Below, one piece after another: positions 55,921 through 64,000 of a stretch of 64,000 nucleotides of DNA. Numbering within the stretch: position 1 is the first letter of the stretch; every line of letters begins with the position of its first letter. The position numbers were made by a program, and so were the translations under genes. This stretch comes from Catonia carolina (taxonomy: Eukaryota; Arthropoda; Insecta; Hemiptera; Achilidae). The stretch covers positions 57,329,001 through 57,393,000 of the forward strand of contig JAQMRL010000006.1 in the NCBI GenBank assembly GCA_035578175.1. Reading direction: 5' to 3'. Below the pieces are notes generated by a model. The model had not been told where the DNA came from. It did no database searches and saw only the letters and a list, made by a program, of their open reading frames with translations.

Positions 55921-56345
55921 TCTTCTTTTTTCTCTGCCTTTCAAGGATTAGGCATTTCTCGGATGTCCTAGTTCTCTCCTGCCTTCCAACTTATAGCCCA
56001 GTGTCTACTTAGGTATATTATCCACCCTCATTCTGTTCACGTGCTCTAACCACTGAATTATATTCTGAGATACCTTATCGTTTGTAGAGTAGATGTTGGG
56101 TTCTTTTCTTATCTTGGTATTTCTCTAACAATCTTCTCTACTACACCCGTACGTATGTTGAAGAAATTTCATTTCAGATGGATGCAATCTACTTTCCTCT
56201 CGCTTTGATGGCACCCAAGTTTCTCAGCCATTGAGTAGGATCGGCACTGCTATTGTTTTACAAAATCTAACCCTTGTGTTCTTGCTGGTGCTAGTTTGTA
56301 AGGTGCGGTGGATAGTTCTGCATATTTACTGAAATCGTGAATTTT
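55921..56345 (-). pseudogene. RTE-like LINE 3' fragment with (GAA)n tail
   Basis: Minus-strand scraps include VVRARE-like, LVGRQERTRTSEK and ERQRKKKKK-type ends, preceding GAAGAAG at 55920. They match the pattern of the basic C-terminal tail and GAA tail of other LINE copies here. Decayed and 5'-truncated. Confidence 0.5.
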
Positions 56346-57033
56346 ATTTTGAGCATCTGTATTCTGTTGGTATGTAATGTTGCAACCTACAAACGGTTTC
56401 ATAATCATAGACACCCGAGTTTGAACCCTTGCATCTCCAAAACTATGAGTCGGATTTCAACATATTTTACATAAAATTTTAGCTCATTTTATTTTGCATT
56501 GACCCTTAATGATTCTATATTTTTAATATTGTTTAAATATTGCCATATCGATATTGGAAAACAAAAAGACCCGGTTTTTTTTGCTACCGTAACAAATTTT
56601 ATGCGTTTAAAGGCGTGTAACTCGATAATAGTTTGATCAAAACACTTGAAACTTTAAACCACCATAGACAATTATATTCTTACAGCGTGAACAAAATTTG
56701 AGATTCGTACGTTATTTAAATTTTGATTTATTAACAAAATTCTGAACCCTTGCTATCTCAGTAACCGCTCGATCGTTCGGCACGAGCAAACTATCGTTTT
56801 ATTCAACGAAATAAACTTAGTACAAATATGTTAATAACATGAAATATTGATTGGCGAATGTTGTGGTAGAATTTTCAAAATTTTTAAAAACAGACTTGGT
56901 AATACCGGGGTGGGCACTACTATCCATGTTGACAGTTTGTGTACGTGACATCCTGTCGGACTGGCTACCTGAATATAACAGACTGCATTGTCAATCCAGG
57001 TAGACAGTCAGATTCAGGCAACATGAATAGTAG

Positions 57034-57506
57034 TGTAATATGAGACACCTACACAGACACACAACAAACAGTACACACATTAACAACACTCAAACGTAAA
57101 CATAAACATAACTTTACAGCATCAACATCAACATACCAGATGACCTCATCTACAGAAGTGACAGATGTGAGAACAAAAAAAAATAAAAAGAAAATTTTAT
57201 TAAAATAATAAAATTGGATTGTTGCCTTCATTCCTTTTTAAAACTTTTAAGGAGAAAAGTGGTTTGTACAACTTTTACGATAAAAAACAATTTTGCGAAT
57301 TTATTAAGTTTAAAGGATTATATTTGAATTAAAACATTAATTTTAGAAGATTTAGACAAAGGATTCAACTATTTTAAAGAATTTTAAGAATTTTAATTGT
57401 TTTTAAATATTTTAAAAAAATTTATCAACGATTTTTTTAAATAAAAGAAGTTGAATTTTTGAAGATAAAATCTTTTTGGATTTCTTTTATTTATGAACCT
57501 GGGACA
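57034..57506 (+). repeat. 5' LTR of the 57-63 kb Gypsy element
   Basis: Starts TGTAATATGAGAC and ends CTGGGACA. It pairs with 62643-63116. Confidence 0.95.
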
Positions 57507-57512
57507 ACAAAA

Positions 57513-57530
57513 TGGTGCCGTGACCAGGAT
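57513..57530 (+). other. Primer-binding site, tRNA-His
   Basis: TGGTGCCGTGACCAGGAT lies six bases after the LTR and is complementary to the 3' end of tRNA-His (acceptor strand TCACGGCACCA). Confidence 0.85.
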
Positions 57531-57592
57531 TTCAAGATAATTTCAAGATAATTTCAAGATAATTTCAAGATAATTTCAGGATAATTTCAAGA
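57529..57592 (+). repeat. 11-bp tandem repeat in the Gypsy leader
   Basis: About five units of ATTTCAAGATA lie directly after the primer-binding site, one with a substitution (CAGGATA). This is the region where Gypsy leaders often carry packaging or regulatory structure. Confidence 0.85.
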
Positions 57593-57863
57593 AACAAAAA
57601 TATCAATAAATAAACTCAACAACAAGATTTGGAAGAATAACACAGCAAGGAAAAAGGAACGAACCGGAACAAAATTCATCAAACAAAATTAATCAAATAA
57701 CATACAATAAAATAAATCTTCTAAAATTTACAAAAACAAATTATAAATAACAATTACAAAATTATAAACAACTCACATCTGGCAAGTATACTGAAGTCAT
57801 CTGGTAAGTCATTGATCACATACACTTAAATCATCATCATCACCAAACAAAACAAGTAGAAAC

Positions 57864-59240
57864 ATGAATAGGCAAGTAGCACCGATTCTTGACCCCACTA
57901 AACTAGACGAAACAAACGTTAACTTCCAACTACGAATACGAAAAAGCACAACAACAGGAAACGTAAGACAAAAAAGGCAAAAGTTACAAAAACTCTTAGA
58001 TAATGGGCGACAAATTGATTTAACTACACTACATAGATTTGACATGGACAAACAACTGACGGAGTGTCAAAACTATTTAGTAAAGTTACGAAACATAGAA
58101 AATTTAACTGAATTAGAAAGGTATAATACCGAAATATTTGATGATCGGCTTAACAAACTATTAACATTCATATTACCCAACAAACCAGATAAACTCGTAG
58201 GATTTCAAAATTTAAAAGAGGGATTTGATACTTGGAAGGTTAATAGGTTACAAAATTTCGAAGTTGAACCTAATTTTGAGCAAAACAACATAAACCCTGA
58301 AGAGGCACATTTAGGAAATAATTTCTTACCTGACCAACAACAAGGAAATCTTGATTATGGTCATGTTAATCTTATACATCCCCCAGAATTGCAAAATCCT
58401 GTTCTTAGAAACGAACCCCCTAATATATTAATACCAAATGCCGTAGGTAACAATAACCCCGTCTATTTCCACCGCGAATTGAATTTTAATTGGACAAAAA
58501 TTGCAAATCCAATCGAAAACGAATTAAAACAATTAACTATTACTGATGGACGTGACATTGACATGTTGGTACGAAATATCAAAATTATTAAACAAATACA
58601 GAAACGTTATGCAGTTGATTTACCCTTGGTGTTGTTAACTCCGTTTATGACCGGTTTCACCGAACAAATTTTTGAAAATTCTATTAGAAATAATCATAAT
58701 TTCGATCAATTTCATAGAGATTTAGTAAGCAAACTAATCACACCAAAAATGAAAGAAATATTAAAATTAAAATTATTATACCGAAATCAGTCACAAACGG
58801 AGACTCTTGCTGAATACATGAGAGAAATTTTAGAAAACCATGAAGTGTTAAGACTAGATTTAACAGAAGGGGAGTTAATTAATATAATTTTAACCGGTTT
58901 AAATGAAATATACGCCACGCACATAGGTATAATCGGCAAACCTAATAATTTACAAGATTTCAATAAATTAGATGCCTATGTCTATGAAAGAGTTTATGCT
59001 AGGACTCTTAATGATATCGGTTTATCTAAAATAAATAATACAAGCGTAATAAATAATGTAAATAGCACGGTACCTACCCAAGGTAAACAAAATACATTAA
59101 AAGATACAGCTTGCAACAAAATCAGATCACAAATGCCTACAGCAACTTTAAAGTGTTTTTATTGTCATAAATTAGGTCATATCAAAAGGAATTGTAAACT
59201 TTTACAGCAAAAAGGAAATAATAATGTTTCAAAAAACTAA
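57864..59240 (+). CDS. Gypsy Gag
   Basis: A 458-residue structural protein for particle assembly and RNA binding. The middle has a retrotransposon Gag/capsid-like helical region (about residues 210-390, with LLTPFMTGF and LAEYMREILENHEVL). A single CCHC zinc knuckle CFYCHKLGHIKRNC lies at residues 431-444, spaced C-x2-C-x4-H-x4-C. The N-terminal 200 residues are charged and Asn/Gln-rich. It starts at the ATG about 330 bases after the primer site. The stop TAA directly follows the slippery heptamer. The frame is intact. Confidence 0.93.
   Translation: MNRQVAPILDPTKLDETNVNFQLRIRKSTTTGNVRQKRQKLQKLLDNGRQIDLTTLHRFDMDKQLTECQNYLVKLRNIENLTELERYNTEIFDDRLNKLLTFILPNKPDKLVGFQNLKEGFDTWKVNRLQNFEVEPNFEQNNINPEEAHLGNNFLPDQQQGNLDYGHVNLIHPPELQNPVLRNEPPNILIPNAVGNNNPVYFHRELNFNWTKIANPIENELKQLTITDGRDIDMLVRNIKIIKQIQKRYAVDLPLVLLTPFMTGFTEQIFENSIRNNHNFDQFHRDLVSKLITPKMKEILKLKLLYRNQSQTETLAEYMREILENHEVLRLDLTEGELINIILTGLNEIYATHIGIIGKPNNLQDFNKLDAYVYERVYARTLNDIGLSKINNTSVINNVNSTVPTQGKQNTLKDTACNKIRSQMPTATLKCFYCHKLGHIKRNCKLLQQKGNNNVSKN
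59231..59237 (+). promoter_or_regulatory. -1 ribosomal frameshift heptamer A-AAA-AAC
   Basis: The last Gag codons are TCA AAA AAC TAA. A AAA AAC is a classical retroviral slippery site in the correct phase. A -1 slip reads on through an open frame into the protease. The gag stop is the very next codon. Confidence 0.85.
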
Positions 59241-59269
59241 ATCTTTACAAATGCACAGAACATAGACAT

Positions 59270-60790
59270 ATGATGTGTGTTTGTAAACATAACGCATGTA
59301 AACATTTAAAGTTAAAAGAACGCAGGTTAAATTGTAATTATACTTTGAAAGCTTTATCAATAAAAATCAAAAATAATATGTTTAATGCACTTATCGATTC
59401 TGGTTCCACCCACAACGTTATTAATCAACAAATGTATAAACTCTTAAAAACTAAGAAAGCGATTATAAAAGAGGAAAATATTAAAACAATTTGCCTTACA
59501 GCTGATAGATTTCCTCTAAAAATAAATAAGCAGATCTGGGTTAAAATTACTATTCAAAAATTATCGTGGAAAATAAATTTTAAAATATTACCAAAAATAC
59601 AACACAGAATAATACTCGGAATGAACTTTTTACAAAAAACTCGCGCAATATTTAATGCTACAAGATCTATACTAACCTTTGATTGGGCAAAAAATCAACA
59701 ATTTTCTCTAACCAATCTATATCCAGAGCAGATTAACAACGTAGAACAAAGTCAGTATATTAAAAATACAATTAATAATTTATGTAAGGAATTTCCTGAC
59801 GTTCTCACTACTAAATTAGGTTGTACCCATGTATTGAAATATGATATTATACTTAAAAATAGTGAAATTATAAAATCTAGGCCCTATCCCTTAAATCCAA
59901 TAAAAACACTTCAAATGAAACAACAAATTGATAAATTATTAAAAGATAAAGTAATTAGAGAAAGTGTTTCACCTTATTCGTCCCCAGCATTTTTAATTCC
60001 AAAACCAAATGGCACAAGTCGTTTAGTCGTAGACTATCGCCAAGTTAACTTAATAATTGACTCAGAGGCCCAACCTTTACCGAATATAAATCACGCTTTT
60101 CAATGGTTTTCCAATGCACGATGGTTCAGTACATTAGATTTAGCGCAAGCGTACCATCAAATACCATTGACAGAAAAATCTCGTCAAATAACCGCATTTT
60201 GCACACCGGACGGCTTATACGAATATGAAAGATTACCCTTTGGTTTGTCGACTGGCGCACAAGTTTTAACACGCCTTATGAATACATTATTCAAGAATAT
60301 TAAATATAAATTTGTATTTAATTACATGGACGATATATTAATCTATTCTAAAAGTTTTACAGAACATGTGAAACACATCAAAATAGTATTGTCAATTTTG
60401 CGGAAAGCTGGCATTACAGTTAATCCTGATAAGGTAACATTTGCTGTAAATGAAATACCGTTTCTTGGACACACATTATCGTACAAAGGAGTTTCTATAG
60501 ACCCGACTAGGACACAAAAAATACTGCAGTACCCACAGCCTACGTCAGTGAAACAAGTACATCGATATTGTGGTATGATTAATTATTTTTCTAAATTTAT
60601 CCAAAATTATGCTGATAGAATCGAACCCCTGAATAAGTTGCGTCGTAAAAACACTAAGTTTATCTGGGGAGACTCACAAAAATTGCGTTTGAAGATCTCA
60701 AACAGGCAATTGCTAATCCCCCGGTATTGGCAATACCAGACTTCTCCAAAACTTTCATTTTACAGACGGATGCGTCTGATACAGGTCTAG
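59270..60790 (+). pseudogene. Gypsy Pol, first part: protease and reverse transcriptase
   Basis: 506 residues, in the -1 frame relative to gag and open upstream to the slippery site, so the ATG at 59270 need not be used. Aspartic protease: ALIDSGSTHNV (DSG at 43-45) and IILGMNF near 114-120. Reverse transcriptase: RLVVDYRQVN (251-260), FSTLDLAQAYHQI (286-298), RLPFGLSTG (321-329), catalytic YMDD at 352-355, then PFLGHTL and the GMINYFSKFI connection motif near 435-444. The frame leaves the native one near 60678-60682, where an A run is one base short. The last roughly 35 residues are therefore out of frame. Confidence 0.93.
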
Positions 60791-62367
60791 GAGCCGTCCT
60801 ACTTCAGGAACAAGAAGGATCTAGAAGACCTATAGCGTACGCTTCCAAAACATTAACAGAAGCAGAACGGAAGTTTTCTGCATATGAGCGAGAGTGTCTT
60901 GCAGTTGTTTTTGCAACAGATCATTTCAGGACCTATTTAACACATCGTGAATTTCTTTTAGAAACCGATAATCAAGCCTTAGCCTGGCTTCTTTCCAGAC
61001 CAAAACAGTTAGGTAGATTGGCTAGATGGTTACTCCGATTATCTGTCTTTAAATTTAAAATTAATCACATCCGTGGTTCGGATAATAATGTGGCCGACGC
61101 ATTATCGAGGATGTATGATTTAAATAATGAAGATATCCCACAAGATATAACTTATATTAATACTTTATTATCGCAGTTCCCCCTATCTTTTACAGACATC
61201 AGACAACATCAGGAACAGGATATCTTTATCCTTCAACAAAAACAACAAATGGATAATAAATTTTGTTTATCCAAAGGAGTCCTATGTCTAAAGGATAAAA
61301 ACAATAATCCAACCAAAATCGTTCTCCCCGATTCCTTAAAAGATTTAGTATTTAAATATTTTCATGATTCGGAAATCGGTGGACATTTAGGTGTTGATAA
61401 AACTATACATAAAATTACACGGTATTTTTATTGGCCAGCTATATATCGAGAAATTCCTTTAAAAGTGAATGCTTGTACAACCTGCCAACGCAGCAAACCT
61501 GTGATAAATTATAAATGGGGAAATCTCAGTTCCAGAGTTCCGACAGCGCCATTTGACACACTGTTTATTGATACTGTAGGCAGCCTACCAAAAACCAACC
61601 AAGGTTATAAATATATTCTAGTGGTAGTGGATAGTTTTTCAAAATTTACATGGTTAGCTCCATTAAAAAACTCTAATACATCCTCCATTATAGACGAATT
61701 AAAACGTATTTTCCAAAATTACTCCATCCCGAGGTTAATTGTCACAGATAATGCTAAAACTTTCAATTCCATAATGTTTAAAAACTTTTGTTTCAATCTA
61801 GGCATAAAACGAACCACCCTCTCACCCTATCATCCCCAACCATCTCACGCCGAGCGATTAAATCGAAATCTTAGGTCTATTCTTATCGCATACCATGCAA
61901 CGACTCAAACAACCTGGGATAAATCTCTATTTTGGTTTCAATTACCCTTCAATATGGCTCAACATAACGCGCATGGGAAATGTCCCTTTGACATATTGCA
62001 TACTTTCCCAGCTCAAACACCGTTGGATAGAGCATGGAATATTCAAGATATCCTTCATAGAAATCCTGTACGTTCAAGTAACATGATGTGTGACATTAGA
62101 AGAAAACTAATTAAATCTCATCATGATATGGCGCGCCGATATAATGCTATGCGCCACCCCAATCCGTTTTCGGTGGGAGATAAAGTTTTGCTTAAAACTC
62201 ATCCCGTAAGTTCGAAACGGAAAAATATTTGTGCAAAAATGGCATACCGATGGTCTGAACCTTTTTATATCATTGGCTTCTCTACTCCAGTTACAGCCTT
62301 ACTTCGTAAGACTATTGGAGGGGAAATAACTAAAGAACACATTTCTAACCTTAAAAAGGTTACATAA
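60727..62367 (+). pseudogene. Gypsy Pol, second part: RNase H and integrase
   Basis: 546 residues in a frame shifted from the reverse transcriptase. The native protein would begin upstream as part of Pol. RNase H acidic residues: D15 (QTDAS), E56 (ERECLA), D81 (ETDNQAL), D124 (NVADALSR). Integrase HHCC finger: H213, H220, C250, C253. Catalytic triad D282 (FIDTV), D341 (TDNAK), E376 (HAERLNR), with the usual 34-residue D-E spacing. A C-terminal DNA-binding domain ends in KMAYRWSEPFYIIGF. All catalytic residues are kept. The protein removes RNA from hybrids and inserts the cDNA. Confidence 0.93.
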
Positions 62368-62625
62368 TTTACTCAAAGACATAAAATATTTTTTAGGTGA
62401 TGTCTGTCGCGATACTCGAGCTTGAGATGATTGTAACAAAACAAATAACAAAAACCAATGCGGTTTGCATGCTGTATGAATGTATTATTGAAAGGGGCCC
62501 CGAATGAATGAATTTTACTGTCTCAGGCCGACAACTGCTCCATACTCACCTTCTCTTTTTACATTTAAGCACCCACCCTCTTTTTTTTTTGCTTGTCCAT
62601 ACCTTGTGCTTATGCATACTCTCCT
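62368..62625 (+). other. Gypsy 3' untranslated segment
   Basis: No ORF with an env-like domain lies between integrase and the polypurine tract. This element therefore has no envelope gene. Confidence 0.7.
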
Positions 62626-62642
62626 GGGGGGGGGGGGAAGAT
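62626..62642 (+). other. Polypurine tract (12 G run)
   Basis: Twelve G followed by AAGAT abut the 3' LTR. This is the expected plus-strand primer. Confidence 0.85.
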
Positions 62643-63116
62643 TGTAATATGAGACACCTACACAGACACACAACAAACAGTACACACATTAACAACACTC
62701 AAACGTAAACATAAACATAACTTTACAGCATCAACATCAACATACCAGATGACCTCATCTACAGAAGTGACAGATGTGAGAACAAAAAAAAAATAAAAAG
62801 AAAATTTTATTAAAATAATAAAATTGGATTGTTGCCTTCATTCCTTTTTAAAACTTTTAAGGAGAAAAGTGGTTTGTACAACTTTTACGATAAAAAACAA
62901 TTTTGCGAATTTATTAAGTTTAAAGGATTATATTTAAATTAAAACATTAATTTTAGAAGATTTAGACAAAGGATTCAACTATTTTAAAGAATTTTAAGAA
63001 TTTTAATTGTTTTTAAATATTTAAAAAAAATTTATCAACGATTTTTTTAAATAAAAGAAGTTGAATTTTTGAAGATAAAATCTTTTTGGATTTCTTTTAT
63101 TTATGAACCTGGGACA
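62643..63116 (+). repeat. 3' LTR of the 57-63 kb Gypsy element
   Basis: 474 bp, about 99.5 per cent identical to the 5' LTR. TSD GTAG follows. Confidence 0.95.
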
Positions 63117-63640
63117 GTAGTGCCCACCCCCCGCAAAATTATTTTTCAAAATTTTAAAAATTCTACCACACCATTCGCCAATCAATAATTCACGTTATTA
63201 ACATATTTTTGTACTAAGTTTATTACGCTGAATTAAACGATAGTTTTCCCGTGCCGAAACATCGAGCGGTTACCGAGATAGCAAGGGTTAAGAATATTTT
63301 TAATAAATCAAAATTTAAATAACGTACGAATTTCAAATTTCGTACACGCTGTACGAATATAGTTGTCTATGTTAGTTTAAAGTTTCAATTTTTCCGATCA
63401 AATTATTATCGAGTTAATAAACGCATAAATTTGTTACGGTAGCAAAAAAACCGGGTCTTTTTTCTCCAATATCGATATGGCAATTTTTAAACAATATTAA
63501 AAATATAGGATCATTAAGGGTCAATGCAAAATAAAATGAGCTAAAATTTTATGTAAAATATGTTGAAATCCGTCTCATAGTTTTGTAGATGTAGTTTTGG
63601 CTCAAACTCGGGTGTCTATGACTATGAAACCGATAGTAGG

Positions 63641-64000
63641 TACTAAAAGTGGGATGTTTGTTCCAAATTATTATTATTTTTTACAACTATTTTGCTTCTG
63701 ATAATATTCATACGGAAACTTTACTCGTAAAAACCCATCGTTATAGGACCAAATTGGCAGTACTCGCTAATGATCATGCGACATTAAATAAACTAAAATA
63801 AGGCAATATAACTTTATTAATGTATTTAGCTATATTTTGGTTTCAAAGCATTTTAAATTTTTGTCAAACTTAGTAACAATAAAAATTAGATTCAGTTGAT
63901 GATTTCTGAGAAAGATGAGAAGGTTTGTGTACAACAGTTTTTATGAAACGGCGTACTATTGTATGACTGCAACAGGACTAAAAGGACAAAAAGTTAAAAC
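63641..64000. other. AT-rich flank, nothing recognised
   Basis: No feature could be supported to the end of the window. Confidence 0.4.

Larger units (their letters stand above)
57034..63116 (+). mobile_element. Nearly complete Ty3/Gypsy LTR retrotransposon
   Basis: 6083 bp with TSD GTAG at 57030-57033 and 63117-63120. LTRs of 473 and 474 bp differ by about two substitutions and one A, so the insertion is young. In order: 5' LTR, tRNA-His primer site, leader with 11-bp repeats, gag with a zinc knuckle, frameshift heptamer, protease and reverse transcriptase, RNase H and integrase, polypurine tract, 3' LTR. The only visible defect is a one-base shortfall in an A run between reverse transcriptase and RNase H. 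Confidence 0.96.
56386..63640. mobile_element. Giant palindromic (foldback) element interrupted by a Gypsy element
   Basis: 56386-56935 and the inverse of 63121-63640 match along their whole length. Examples are CGGTTTCATA.TCATAGACACC, GACCCGGTTTTTT and CTATCGTTTTA with GAATTAAACGATAG. The centre continues the symmetry: GGTGGGCACTACTAT.CATGTTG is mirrored across the Gypsy insertion. Without the Gypsy the palindrome is about 1.16 kb with arms of about 550 bp. It encodes no protein, and clean outer TSDs were not found. Confidence 0.85.

Noticed and set aside
57809..58051. Minus-strand 80-residue ORF over the gag start
   Set aside because: Antisense shadow of gag.
62368..62642. Possible env gene in the second Gypsy element
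   Set aside because: Only about 275 bp remain before the 3' LTR and the small ORF there has no envelope features.

Overview
The window looks like AT-rich, repeat-packed insect nuclear DNA. The evidence is eukaryotic retrotransposons with insect-type tRNA primer sites, tRNA-derived SINEs, a DUF4817-type transposase remnant and one spliced exon that resembles an insect neuropeptide GPCR. A hemipteran is my guess, not something the sequence proves. I see no bacterial genes, no CRISPR array and no canonical tRNA or rRNA gene. Nearly all recognisable coding sequence belongs to transposable elements.

Layout. 501-8401 is a full-length RTE-like LINE on the minus strand, bounded by a 10-bp target-site duplication (TSD) and carrying a (GAA)n tail. 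It is split by a defective Ty3/Gypsy LTR element (2525-6837) whose two 484-bp LTRs read as identical and whose TSD is ACCC. 8.4-20 kb holds SINEs, a TA-flanked terminal-inverted-repeat (TIR) element (10860-11950), LINE scraps, a poly(A) retroposon inserted in an older repeat, and a 534-bp tandem repeat. 21993-22093 (minus) is the only convincing host exon: transmembrane segment 6 of a rhodopsin-like neuropeptide receptor, probably RYamide/NPY-like. 24-32 kb holds LINE remnants, two GC-rich segments with histone-type 3' hairpins, an R1/Jockey-like LINE tail and a deleted mariner-type transposase. 34-36 kb holds a long foldback element with a SINE in one arm. 36-42 kb holds Jockey remnants, a second copy of the poly(A) retroposon (again nested, with TSD), a solo-LTR-like repeat and a 2.4-kb TIR element with about ten copies of a GCAAGACTAT-type motif. 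42-56 kb holds further LINE tails, SINEs, a second solo-LTR-like repeat and a 91-bp palindrome. 56386-63640 is a giant palindrome interrupted by an almost complete Gypsy element (57034-63116, TSD GTAG) with gag, a -1 frameshift signal, protease, reverse transcriptase, RNase H and integrase.

How the parts relate. The window is a record of nested insertions: Gypsy in LINE, Gypsy in foldback, SINE in foldback, retroposon in older repeat (twice). Exact TSDs fix the order of events. Both Gypsy elements place an A-AAA-AAY heptamer at the end of gag. Several LINE scraps share a (GAA)n tail, and several SINEs share a 3' body under different tRNA-like heads.
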